Notes under the pieces: generated by a model
Told to the model about the DNA's origin: nothing
Seen by the model: only the letters and a program-made list of their open reading frames with translations
Database searches by the model: none
In this document: piece after piece, positions 27,310-34,830 of the stretch
Layout of the letters: every line of letters starts with the position of its first letter
How positions within the stretch are numbered: the first letter of the stretch is position 1
Source of the DNA: Brumimicrobium salinarum
GTDB lineage: Bacteria; Bacteroidota; Bacteroidia; Flavobacteriales_D; Crocinitomicaceae
Direction of reading: 5' to 3'
DNA: 64,000 nt
Assembly: GCF_002844555.1 (NCBI RefSeq)
Contig: NZ_PJNI01000012.1
Span: 48,253 to 112,252, forward strand
Translations under genes and position numbers: made by a program

Positions 27310-27874
27310 TAGCAGCTGTATACTTCATGTCAATGTTTGCTTTTGCAGAAAAAAACAAAAACAATAACGACATGTAAGGCGCTTTAAATCTTACCAAAAC
27401 GTTAAATAAACCAGAAGTATAACCAACGAAGAAGCCAAGAACGAGTGAAAATAGCAATGCATAAACTAAAAACTCTTGTTTACGGATAAATTTAAAGTGT
27501 TGAAGAAGGTTTCCTGAATTAAAAAAGAAAGTGAATGTAAAAAAGACCAGTAAAAGTCCCTCCAAGCCACTCACCAATAAAAATGCACTATTCGCTTCCC
27601 AAACAAAAGGTCTGTAGAATGCTGTTATTAATGAAATAGGAGCTGCTTTAATCATTCCCATAGGTGTATAATCCTCAATCCCTAAACTATAACGATAACC
27701 CGTATATAACTTATTCTGCTCAAAGTCTCTTTGTATAGTGGAAACTTCTTGGAGATATGGATTATCAAGTAAATTATCGGAGGGAATAGTTTGTAAATAA
27801 AAAACAACCACAATTCCGATTATTCCCACATTCAATAGACGTGTTGTCCATAATAGAACAGGTCGATTGCTCAT
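27266..27874 (-). CDS. Polytopic membrane protein, second part (split ORF)
   Basis: A 202-residue protein with about four hydrophobic helices (VGIIGIVVVFYLQTI, SAFLLVSGLEGLLLVFFTF, LVYALLFSLVLGFFVGYTS, APYMSLLFLFFSA). No family recognised. Its ATG overlaps the stop of the upstream ORF as ATGA, right at an A7 run. One extra A would fuse the two ORFs into one protein of about 460 residues reading LSKKMSNRPVLLW. Either translational coupling or an indel explains the layout; the lack of a signal peptide or separate domain and the matching composition favour a single gene. Its 3' end overlaps the convergent PorG gene by 44 bases. Confidence 0.65.
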   Translation of the reverse strand: MSNRPVLLWTTRLLNVGIIGIVVVFYLQTIPSDNLLDNPYLQEVSTIQRDFEQNKLYTGYRYSLGIEDYTPMGMIKAAPISLITAFYRPFVWEANSAFLLVSGLEGLLLVFFTFTFFFNSGNLLQHFKFIRKQEFLVYALLFSLVLGFFVGYTSGLFNVLVRFKAPYMSLLFLFFSAKANIDMKYTAATNDRNTYLDSQVKR

Positions 27875-28653
27875 TTTTTTGATAATCGAATGAGTAAAAC
27901 AATCATAAAAGGTACGAATGTAGCAATCAACATAAAATCCCTTACTTTAAATAGTACAAAAACAGAGACGACAATCAAGAAGAATGAAAATAGATGCATT
28001 GGTTTTTTGTACAACAACTTAGAAAAAAGAAGTGCGACTATAATTTGAAAAGCAGCGACAACAAAAGTATCCTTTGAAATCCCAGTACACCAAAAAGCAA
28101 CTGTAGGTATAAAAAGTGTAGCAAAAATGATTACCCACGGCTTACAAAATGTAAATCTTCGGGTAAGTTCAAAAAACTTCCATGAGCTAAACCCAGCTAT
28201 CAAAGCACAAAACAAGGTCATAGCGATATAACTGTTAAAAGTAAAAAAGGTGAAAAAAGATAATATTTTACAAATAAAAAAACTCTCAGGCTCAAAGTAA
28301 ATCCAACTCGGTGGGTAACCTGTTCGGTGATTAAAATTTTGAGAAATAGTTTCTCGTGAAGGAGTTTGAAACAGTTCTGCAAAGTAAGCCGATGGACTAT
28401 CCCAAAATAAATTATTCAAATCTATTGCGCCTTCCCAATACGCTAAAGTATCCCCTCCTTCGGCTAATATCTTGGTATAAGTTAACGCAAATAATAACCC
28501 AAAACCAAGTTTAAACAACATGGCTGGCATAAACCATTTGTAGTGCGGTTTTTCAATGTTTTTCAATCGAATGGCCCACAATAAAACGATTAATAAGAAC
28601 AGCCATCCTCCACCAATCATAAGATCAAAAACACCAAAGAATTCAGGCTTCAA
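27871..28653 (-). CDS. Polytopic membrane protein, first part (split ORF)
   Basis: A 260-residue protein with about seven hydrophobic segments. The soluble loop between the second and third segments (GGDTLAYWEGAIDLNNLFWDSP) resembles the extracytoplasmic loops of polyprenyl-linked glycosyltransferases or polymerases of the GT-C type, but no diagnostic motif lets me name it. It begins 19 bases downstream of the 3-hydroxyanthranilate dioxygenase stop and ends at the A7 run that separates it from the second part. Confidence 0.65.
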   Translation of the reverse strand: MKPEFFGVFDLMIGGGWLFLLIVLLWAIRLKNIEKPHYKWFMPAMLFKLGFGLLFALTYTKILAEGGDTLAYWEGAIDLNNLFWDSPSAYFAELFQTPSRETISQNFNHRTGYPPSWIYFEPESFFICKILSFFTFFTFNSYIAMTLFCALIAGFSSWKFFELTRRFTFCKPWVIIFATLFIPTVAFWCTGISKDTFVVAAFQIIVALLFSKLLYKKPMHLFSFFLIVVSVFVLFKVRDFMLIATFVPFMIVLLIRLSKK

Positions 28654-28672
28654 AATTCAAGTCTCTAAAAGT

Positions 28673-29197
28673 TTATACAAATCGTTGATCTGCTTCCATA
28701 ACTGTCCCACAGTTGTCACAGGTGCGCAATGATTCATCCGTGTAGAATGATTTAAATCGAGGTAAGAAGTCTTTTTCTATATCCTCCAACTTGAATTTAT
28801 AAGTTTTTAAAGGATGGTTACAACTTTCACAAAACCACATTAGTCCATCTGTAAGATCGGTGCCTTTGCGAACCCTCTCAATAACTAAACCAACAGTATT
28901 TTCGCCACGAACAGGAGAGTGAGGTGTTTTAGCCGGCAGTAAAAATATTTCCCCTTCTTTTATGTGCACGTCTTTGGCTTTTCCATCCTCTTGAATGCGC
29001 ACAAGAATATCTCCTTCAAGTTGAAAAAAGAACTCTTCCGACTCGTTGTAATGATAATCTTTTCTTGCATTCGGACCACCAACAATCATTACAATAAAAT
29101 CTCCTGCTTCAACATACAAATTTTTATTACCTACAGGAGGTTTAAGAAGTTCTCTATTATCTTCTATCCACTTAAATAAATTGAACGGAGCTTTCAT
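28673..29197 (-). CDS. 3-hydroxyanthranilate 3,4-dioxygenase
   Basis: Cupin dioxygenase that opens 3-hydroxyanthranilate to 2-amino-3-carboxymuconate semialdehyde in the kynurenine route to quinolinate and NAD or in tryptophan breakdown. From MKAPFNLFKW (ATG 29197) the Fe(II) ligands are His49, Glu55 and His93, with the same spacing as in the Cupriavidus enzyme; Arg45 and Arg97 fit the substrate-binding arginines. The C-terminus carries a rubredoxin-like metal site, CESC (123-126) and CDNC (160-163), as in bacterial enzymes. No other kynurenine-pathway gene is in the window. Confidence 0.95.
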   Translation of the reverse strand: MKAPFNLFKWIEDNRELLKPPVGNKNLYVEAGDFIVMIVGGPNARKDYHYNESEEFFFQLEGDILVRIQEDGKAKDVHIKEGEIFLLPAKTPHSPVRGENTVGLVIERVRKGTDLTDGLMWFCESCNHPLKTYKFKLEDIEKDFLPRFKSFYTDESLRTCDNCGTVMEADQRFV

Positions 29198-29315
29198 AAA
29201 CAAAATTTTTATCTAAAATAAAGAATTTATACAACAACAAGAGAATAAACAAAAAAAACAGAGGAAAATCTTCTCCTCTGTCTTCAATACTTATGCTGTA
29301 AAATGTAACAAAGAA

Positions 29316-29786
29316 CTATCCTTGTATCATTTTACCCAACTTTTGCTGTAATTCTTGATCTTGTTGAATGGCTTGATAAACTTCTTGATAACGTTGAACC
29401 GTTAGACCACGTTTTTTTATCATCTCTTGTACACGGCCTTGAAAGGCTTGCTGCAATTTTTGAATTTTAACGCTGATGGCTTGAATTTTTTCTTTTTCAC
29501 CTTCTTTTACTTCCACTTCAGCTGAAGGATTGTTTTGAGCATTTGCCACTTCATTGAAGCGATCAACATCCATCCCTTCACTTTCGATAATTGTTACTGC
29601 TTCACTTTGCATTTCTTGACTTTCTGACTGAACTTCGGTATAAATCTTAGCAAATTTTTCAAGTTCTTCATTCGAAACATCATTTGAGGGCGCCTCTTGC
29701 GGTGCTATTTGAACGGGTTCTTGTCCGATTGCTGTTGAAGCTCCAACTAATAATCCTACTGATAAAATAATTGTTGTTAATTTCAT
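29316..29786 (-). CDS. DUF4168 exported protein
   Basis: 156 residues from the ATG at 29786. A signal peptide (MKLTTIILSVGLLVGASTAIGQ) is followed by two helical DUF4168 units, the first LEKFAKIYTEVQSE..MQSEA...ESEGMDVDRFNEVANAQ and the second IQKLQQAFQGRVQEMIKKRG. DUF4168 proteins are small exported helical proteins of unknown role in many Gram-negatives. Charged, without Cys. Its own -7 box lies just upstream. Confidence 0.88.
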   Translation of the reverse strand: MKLTTIILSVGLLVGASTAIGQEPVQIAPQEAPSNDVSNEELEKFAKIYTEVQSESQEMQSEAVTIIESEGMDVDRFNEVANAQNNPSAEVEVKEGEKEKIQAISVKIQKLQQAFQGRVQEMIKKRGLTVQRYQEVYQAIQQDQELQQKLGKMIQG

Positions 29787-29809
29787 ATACATTCTATTTG
29801 ATTAATCCT

Positions 29810-29817
29810 CAAACGTA
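29810..29817 (-). promoter_or_regulatory. -7 box of the DUF4168 gene
   Basis: TACGTTTG on the minus strand, 23 bases before the ATG at 29786. No clear -33 element. Confidence 0.55.
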
Positions 29818-29934
29818 AAGGTTCAGTCAGGATATAAAAAATAAATTCTGTAAAGTTCTGTTAAAATACATCTTTTCGTTATGACATCTGAAAATTTTGA
29901 ATTAAAACGGAGCCTTGTACTTTATAATTAGAAA

Positions 29935-30108
29935 ATGAATAGCAAGAACTTTCAAATAGTTTTAAAGGAAATTGAAAAAAGTTTGACAAATAAACAACCC
30001 TATCTTAATGAGCTTCGTTTCATTATCAGTTTGTTTGGGTTTTTATTGAAGGGGTTCAATTTATACAAACAAGCATTCTCTTGCAGAGTGGACTCAAGAA
30101 AGACTTAA
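29935..30108 (+). CDS. Small ORF of unknown function (57 aa)
   Basis: An ATG at 29935 opens 57 codons. The product is basic and starts MNSKNFQIVLKEIEKSLTN, with a hydrophobic centre (FIISLFGFLLKGF). Not recognised. The first residues and the LRFIISLFGFLL segment recall the N-terminal ends of some transposases, so a transposon scrap is possible. The 3' end overlaps a terminator-like hairpin. It may not be translated. Confidence 0.3.
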   Translation: MNSKNFQIVLKEIEKSLTNKQPYLNELRFIISLFGFLLKGFNLYKQAFSCRVDSRKT

Positions 30109-30156
30109 AAATGCGGTCATAGGCCGATTCAACAGTTTTTTTTGAGTCTTTTTTTT
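30091..30156 (+). terminator. Terminator-like hairpin upstream of the PCMD gene
   Basis: GACTCAA (30091-30097) pairs with TTGAGTC (30142-30148), with a smaller CGG/CCG pair inside, followed by a run of eight Ts. The loop is long, so the folding is not certain. Confidence 0.45.
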
Positions 30157-30186
30157 GTCAAGTTTAACATGGATGCCAAATTTGAC

Positions 30187-30194
30187 TAAATTTG
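30187..30194 (+). promoter_or_regulatory. -7 box of the PCMD/TonB receptor operon
   Basis: TAAATTTG, 22 bases before the ATG at 30217. The nearest TTTG upstream is too far to be a standard -33 box. Confidence 0.5.
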
Positions 30195-30216
30195 TACTTT
30201 TATAACTTAATAAAAC

Positions 30217-31185
30217 ATGAAACAATCTATATTTATTTTCATTACAAGTTTACTTGCTACTTATTCATTTACTCAGCAGCAATTACAAAACCCAGGATTT
30301 GAAGATTGGGAGAATCTCGGAACTGCAACAGCAGAACCAACAAACTGGAGTTCTTTAAAAACAGGAGATGCTTTAGCTTCAGCTGCTCCAGAGGTTCTTA
30401 GTCAAGTTTCTGGTCGAAATGGTGGATTTGCTGCACAATTAAAAGTAATAGATTTTGGCTTCCCGTTTCCAACAGCTAATGGAATCATGACAAATGGACG
30501 TATTCATGCAGATCTGGATCCAGAAAATGGTTATGTATATACCATTGCCTCCGATCAAAAATGGCACACTTCTTTTACAAGTCGTCCTGATAGTATAGCA
30601 GGATGGTATAAGTATGCTCCACAATCGGGTGACCAAGGAAAAATAGAAATCATCCTACATACTGGTCCTAATGCTCGTTTACCTAGAACTGCTGGAGCAA
30701 CAGCAAATGAAATTGGTAACGCTCGTTTTGATTTCACAACGACTCAAACTGACTGGACACGATTTAGTACTCCTTTTAGATACTACACTCAAGATGCACC
30801 AGAGTATGTGCTTACAACCATTACTGCTGGTGACAGTACACTATCCGAAAATGATACAAAGTTAATAATTGACGATTTAGAACTAATTTATAACCCTACT
30901 CTTCCAGGGGATACCATTCCGCCAAGCGACACTTCAGATCCATCAGCAGGACTACCAAACTACAATCTCAACAACGTGAGCATCAATGGTTCGCATGGTT
31001 ACTTATACTTCGACCAAGCATTGGGTACTAATTCACGTTATAGCGTTGCAGATCTTACAGGTAAAATTGTTCAAGCTGGGAATACACAATCAAAAGTGTT
31101 ATTTAGACATGAAGAAGGTATATATTTCATCTACGTAACTACGGAAAATAATTCCTTTAGACGTAAGCTTTATATCACTCAATAA
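30217..31185 (+). CDS. PCMD-like carbohydrate-binding protein with T9SS C-terminus
   Basis: 322 residues. A signal peptide (cleavage near YSFTQ) precedes a PCMD-type beta-sandwich at about 22-230 (LQNPGFEDWENLG; SIAGWYKYAPQSGDQGKIEIIL; LIIDDLELIYNP). A Pro/Asp/Ser linker (GDTIPPSDTSDPS) leads to a short T9SS sorting domain (YSVADLTGKIVQAGN to RRKLYITQ). PCMD domains occur in surface glycan-utilisation proteins and are thought to bind carbohydrate. It is followed, after 18 bases, by a TonB-dependent receptor, suggesting a capture-and-import pair, although a secreted T9SS protein is not the usual SusD partner. Confidence 0.82.
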   Translation: MKQSIFIFITSLLATYSFTQQQLQNPGFEDWENLGTATAEPTNWSSLKTGDALASAAPEVLSQVSGRNGGFAAQLKVIDFGFPFPTANGIMTNGRIHADLDPENGYVYTIASDQKWHTSFTSRPDSIAGWYKYAPQSGDQGKIEIILHTGPNARLPRTAGATANEIGNARFDFTTTQTDWTRFSTPFRYYTQDAPEYVLTTITAGDSTLSENDTKLIIDDLELIYNPTLPGDTIPPSDTSDPSAGLPNYNLNNVSINGSHGYLYFDQALGTNSRYSVADLTGKIVQAGNTQSKVLFRHEEGIYFIYVTTENNSFRRKLYITQ

Positions 31186-31203
31186 CAATATATATCAGCT
31201 TCT

Positions 31204-33624
31204 ATGCGGATTTTCTTTTCTTCTTTCATCTTGATCATGCTTGCAGTTACCACTGTAACAGCCCAAGAAGGAACAGTTATCGGAAAGGTAAAAGACCAAT
31301 CAGGTGAGCCTTTAATTGGTGCATCGATTATTTTTCGTGGAGACATTACGCGAGGTGCATCGACTGATTTAGAAGGAAATTACACCCTCAAATTGCCAGT
31401 TGGGGAACAAAGACTAATTTGTCGATTCACCAATATGGTTACCGATACTTTCCGGGTAATTATTTATGAGAATCAACTAACAGAGCATAACGTTACCTTA
31501 AAGCCTTATGGTGATGTTACAGAGCTTGAAGAAGTAGAAATAAAAGTTGGGAAGTTCGATAAACGTCCTGAAGACATAACGGTTTCTTTGGAAATTATTA
31601 AACCAGAATTAATTGAGAGTAAAAACACAAGAAGCATAGAAACGATTCTCGATCAAACACCAGGATTAAATATCATGGATGGTGAGCCACAAATTCGTGG
31701 AGGCAGTGGGTTTACCTTTGGTGTAGGAAGTAAAGTTGCTGTAATCGTTGATGATATGCCCTTGCTTTCTGGAGATGCTGGACGACCAGAGTGGAGCTTT
31801 ATTCCTGTAGAGAATATCAAACAAATTGAAGTAATTAAAGGAGCAGGTTCTGTTTTATCGGGAAGTTCTGCTTTGTCTGGTGCAATTCATATCAGAACAA
31901 AATATCCTTCAAACAAACCATTAACGAAAGTAAATTTATACTCAGGAATATACAGCTATCCAGGAGATACAGCCCAAATTTGGCAAGAAAAACATCCATC
32001 AATTATTTCAGGAGCTAATTTTTTACACTCCAGAAAGATAGGAAACTGGGACATTACTTTTGGTGGGAACTTAAATTATGATGAAGGTTATATTGGTCCA
32101 CCGATTCAAGATCCGTACATTGAAGAATCCTTCCCAGATACGATTTCTAATTTTACCAATGAACAGATGCGTTCAAAAAGAGCACGAATAAACTTTAACA
32201 TTCGCCACCGATCTAAGAAAATGAGAGGTTTATCGTATGGTATAAATGGTAATGGAATGCTTAGTGAATCACCTATGACTTTTGCTTGGCTGAACGATTC
32301 GTCTGGTTTATATCAAGGCTATCCAATGGCTACTTTTTTACAAAAACAAACAATCTTCCATCTAGATCCTTATGTTCATTTAAATCTTGCTTCAGGTTCT
32401 AAACACAAGCTTAGGGGACGTTTCTTATATACTGATAATGACATCACGGCCAACCAAAGTAATCAATCGGAAGTGTACTACATGGATTATCAATTCCAGC
32501 GCTCCTATAAAATTCTAGCAGGGATAGAGTTTATTGGTGGAATATCATCTACCTATACGAATTCCTATGCTGAAATGTACGCGGGATCTGGAACTCCGGA
32601 TAATAATTTACTTAATGTCTCTGGATATGGTCAAATTGAAAAAGGAATCTGGGAAATTGTTAATTTATCACTGGGCGGTCGTTTAGAATATTTTGAACTA
32701 AACAGAGATGAAACGGCGATCAAACCGGTATTTAGAGCGGGAGGAAACATAAAATTGCATCAAGAAACATATTTAAGAATGTCGTATGGACAGGGCTATC
32801 GTTTTCCTACCATTACTGAGCGATTCATTTCTACAAATGTTGGACACTTTGGCGTTTTTGCAAATCCAGAATTAAAACCAGAAACTTCTACTAATAGTGA
32901 AGTTGGTATAAAACAAGGAGTGAAAATAGGCGGTGTATACGGTTATATTGATGTTGCAGGATTTTGGCAAGAATATGACAATACTATAGAATATCTCTTT
33001 GGATTTTGGGATTTATCAACACCACTTGGTGCAGGTTTTAAATTTTTAAATACAGGAAAATCTAGAGTGATTGGCATCGATGCTTCTTTTCAAGGTAAAG
33101 CTGACCTAAATAAAAACAATCAATTAACCTTTGTTGTAGGATACAATTACATTCTTCCAAAAACATTAAATCCAGACCTAGTTTATGGCGTTGATCAAAA
33201 TCCGATAAGTCCTACAGCGTACACCTACAATAATACCTCTTTAGATTCTTCTAATCAAATTTTGAAATATCGTTTCCTTCATAATGCTAAAGCTGATATT
33301 GCTTGGTCCTATAAAAATAAAATTGATATTGGGTTTACACTAAAATACTTCAGTAAAATGGAAAATATGGATGGTGTCATCGAAGATTTTGAAGGCATAA
33401 CACAAGTGGTTAGTACCATGCAAAACATTCGTTATATGGATTACTTTAAATCAAACAATAATGGAACTTGGATTTTTGATGCGCGGGTAAGCTACGCTTT
33501 TAATGAAAAGCACAAACTCGCATTAATCGGAAATAACTTGTTCAACAATACATATTCCCTTCGTCCTTTAAAGATTGAAGCGCCTCGCTCAATTATGTTA
33601 CAGTATTCTTTAAAACTCCAATAG
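31204..33624 (+). CDS. TonB-dependent receptor with CarboxypepD_reg-like domain
   Basis: Outer-membrane active transporter of 806 aa. Signal peptide to about residue 21, carboxypeptidase-regulatory-like domain at about 23-100 (GTVIGKVKDQSGEPLIGASI), plug domain at about 115-240 (SIETILDQTPGLNIMDGEPQIRGG; IEVIKGAGSVLSGSSALSGAIHI) and a 22-strand barrel ending in aromatic residues before the stop (MLQYSLKLQ). TonB box not identified by eye. Substrate unknown. It forms a two-gene unit with the PCMD protein. Confidence 0.92.
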   Translation: MRIFFSSFILIMLAVTTVTAQEGTVIGKVKDQSGEPLIGASIIFRGDITRGASTDLEGNYTLKLPVGEQRLICRFTNMVTDTFRVIIYENQLTEHNVTLKPYGDVTELEEVEIKVGKFDKRPEDITVSLEIIKPELIESKNTRSIETILDQTPGLNIMDGEPQIRGGSGFTFGVGSKVAVIVDDMPLLSGDAGRPEWSFIPVENIKQIEVIKGAGSVLSGSSALSGAIHIRTKYPSNKPLTKVNLYSGIYSYPGDTAQIWQEKHPSIISGANFLHSRKIGNWDITFGGNLNYDEGYIGPPIQDPYIEESFPDTISNFTNEQMRSKRARINFNIRHRSKKMRGLSYGINGNGMLSESPMTFAWLNDSSGLYQGYPMATFLQKQTIFHLDPYVHLNLASGSKHKLRGRFLYTDNDITANQSNQSEVYYMDYQFQRSYKILAGIEFIGGISSTYTNSYAEMYAGSGTPDNNLLNVSGYGQIEKGIWEIVNLSLGGRLEYFELNRDETAIKPVFRAGGNIKLHQETYLRMSYGQGYRFPTITERFISTNVGHFGVFANPELKPETSTNSEVGIKQGVKIGGVYGYIDVAGFWQEYDNTIEYLFGFWDLSTPLGAGFKFLNTGKSRVIGIDASFQGKADLNKNNQLTFVVGYNYILPKTLNPDLVYGVDQNPISPTAYTYNNTSLDSSNQILKYRFLHNAKADIAWSYKNKIDIGFTLKYFSKMENMDGVIEDFEGITQVVSTMQNIRYMDYFKSNNNGTWIFDARVSYAFNEKHKLALIGNNLFNNTYSLRPLKIEAPRSIMLQYSLKLQ

Positions 33625-33688
33625 AAAACATTACCAGAAATAAACTGTTAGTGGAGTTAGTAATTATTTAAAAATAACGGTATAGATT

Positions 33689-34687
33689 ATGGATTCTTTG
33701 ACTCAAATTGTGCTTGGTGCCGCAGTAGGCGAGGCTGTTCTTGGAAAAAAAGTAGGTAATCGCGCAATGTTTTACGGCGCAATTGCAGGAACAATTCCTG
33801 ACTTAGATGTTATTTCATCATTCTTTGTTGATACGGTAACTGCACTCGAAGTGCATCGTGGATTTACGCATTCCATCTTATTTTCTATTTTGTTTGCGCC
33901 AATATTTGGGTTTATAATTGCAAAAATCGATAGCTATAAATCATTTAAAGGATGGACGCTCTTGTTTTTTTGGGGATTTTTTACTCATCCTATCCTTGAT
34001 GCACATACCACTTGGGGAACACAGCTCTTTTGGCCTTTTGACATCCGTTTAGCATTCAAAACTATATTTGTCATTGATCCACTTTATACTTTACCGTTTC
34101 TAACGTTCCTTATTTTGGCGATGTTTCAAAAAAAGGACAGTCCAAAACGTCAATTTTACAACCGTACAGGACTAATTGTGAGCTCAAGTTACTTAGCCTT
34201 AACTTTTCTTTTAAAAGGTTTGGCTTTCGTCCAATTTACAAATGCTCTTGAACAACAAAAAATTTCTTATCAAGAAATCGAAACTAAGCCTGCGCCAATG
34301 AATACGGTTTTGTGGTCGGCAAATGTTAAAAGAGAAAACGACTTCTTGATTGGAAGCTACTCCTTTTTTGATCAAAGTGAAATAACATATTCAAGTTACC
34401 CAAAAAACCATGAGCTTATTGGTCATTTAATGGATAATGAGAAAATGCGACGCATGATTCATATTTCTAAAGGTTGGTTTACCATTACACAAAAAGAAGA
34501 AGAATTATTCTACAATGATTTAAGGTTTGGATTGTTAAGTACAAAAGAAAATGCTAACAACTTTGTTTTTCAATATAAAATAATTGAAAACAACGATGGT
34601 ACAATTAATTTTGTGGAAACAAAGAAAGAAATAGCAGACGGAAAACAACTTCTGATTGAACTTTGGGATAGAGTCAAAGGAAATTAA
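33689..34687 (+). CDS. YdjM-like membrane-bound metal-dependent hydrolase
   Basis: A 332-residue inner-membrane protein of the YdjM/DUF457 family. The N-terminus MDSLTQIVLGAAVGEAVLGK and the conserved polar residues DLD (58-60), HRGFTHS (76-82) and HPILDAHTTWGTQ are the family's presumed metal-binding residues, between membrane helices. The last 130 residues form a soluble domain. E. coli YdjM is LexA-regulated; no LexA-like box is visible here. Biochemical activity is not established for the family. Confidence 0.88.
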   Translation: MDSLTQIVLGAAVGEAVLGKKVGNRAMFYGAIAGTIPDLDVISSFFVDTVTALEVHRGFTHSILFSILFAPIFGFIIAKIDSYKSFKGWTLLFFWGFFTHPILDAHTTWGTQLFWPFDIRLAFKTIFVIDPLYTLPFLTFLILAMFQKKDSPKRQFYNRTGLIVSSSYLALTFLLKGLAFVQFTNALEQQKISYQEIETKPAPMNTVLWSANVKRENDFLIGSYSFFDQSEITYSSYPKNHELIGHLMDNEKMRRMIHISKGWFTITQKEEELFYNDLRFGLLSTKENANNFVFQYKIIENNDGTINFVETKKEIADGKQLLIELWDRVKGN

Positions 34688-34759
34688 TCCGCAGTTTCAT
34701 ACTTCCTGCTAAATATGGGTTCTGCAAGACATTATCAAGTACGGACTAAATACAGAGTG

Positions 34760-34791
34760 AAAAAAAAAGAGCCAAGATTAAAAATCTTGGC
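34760..34791 (-). terminator. Intrinsic terminator of the thiamine-linked TonB receptor
   Basis: GCCAAGATT (34771-34779) pairs perfectly with AATCTTGGC (34783-34791). On the minus strand a run of nine Ts follows, 40 bases past the stop at 34831. Confidence 0.9.
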
Positions 34792-34830
34792 CCTTCTGAG
34801 TAGCGGTTTATTATTTCTTCGGGTTACCTC

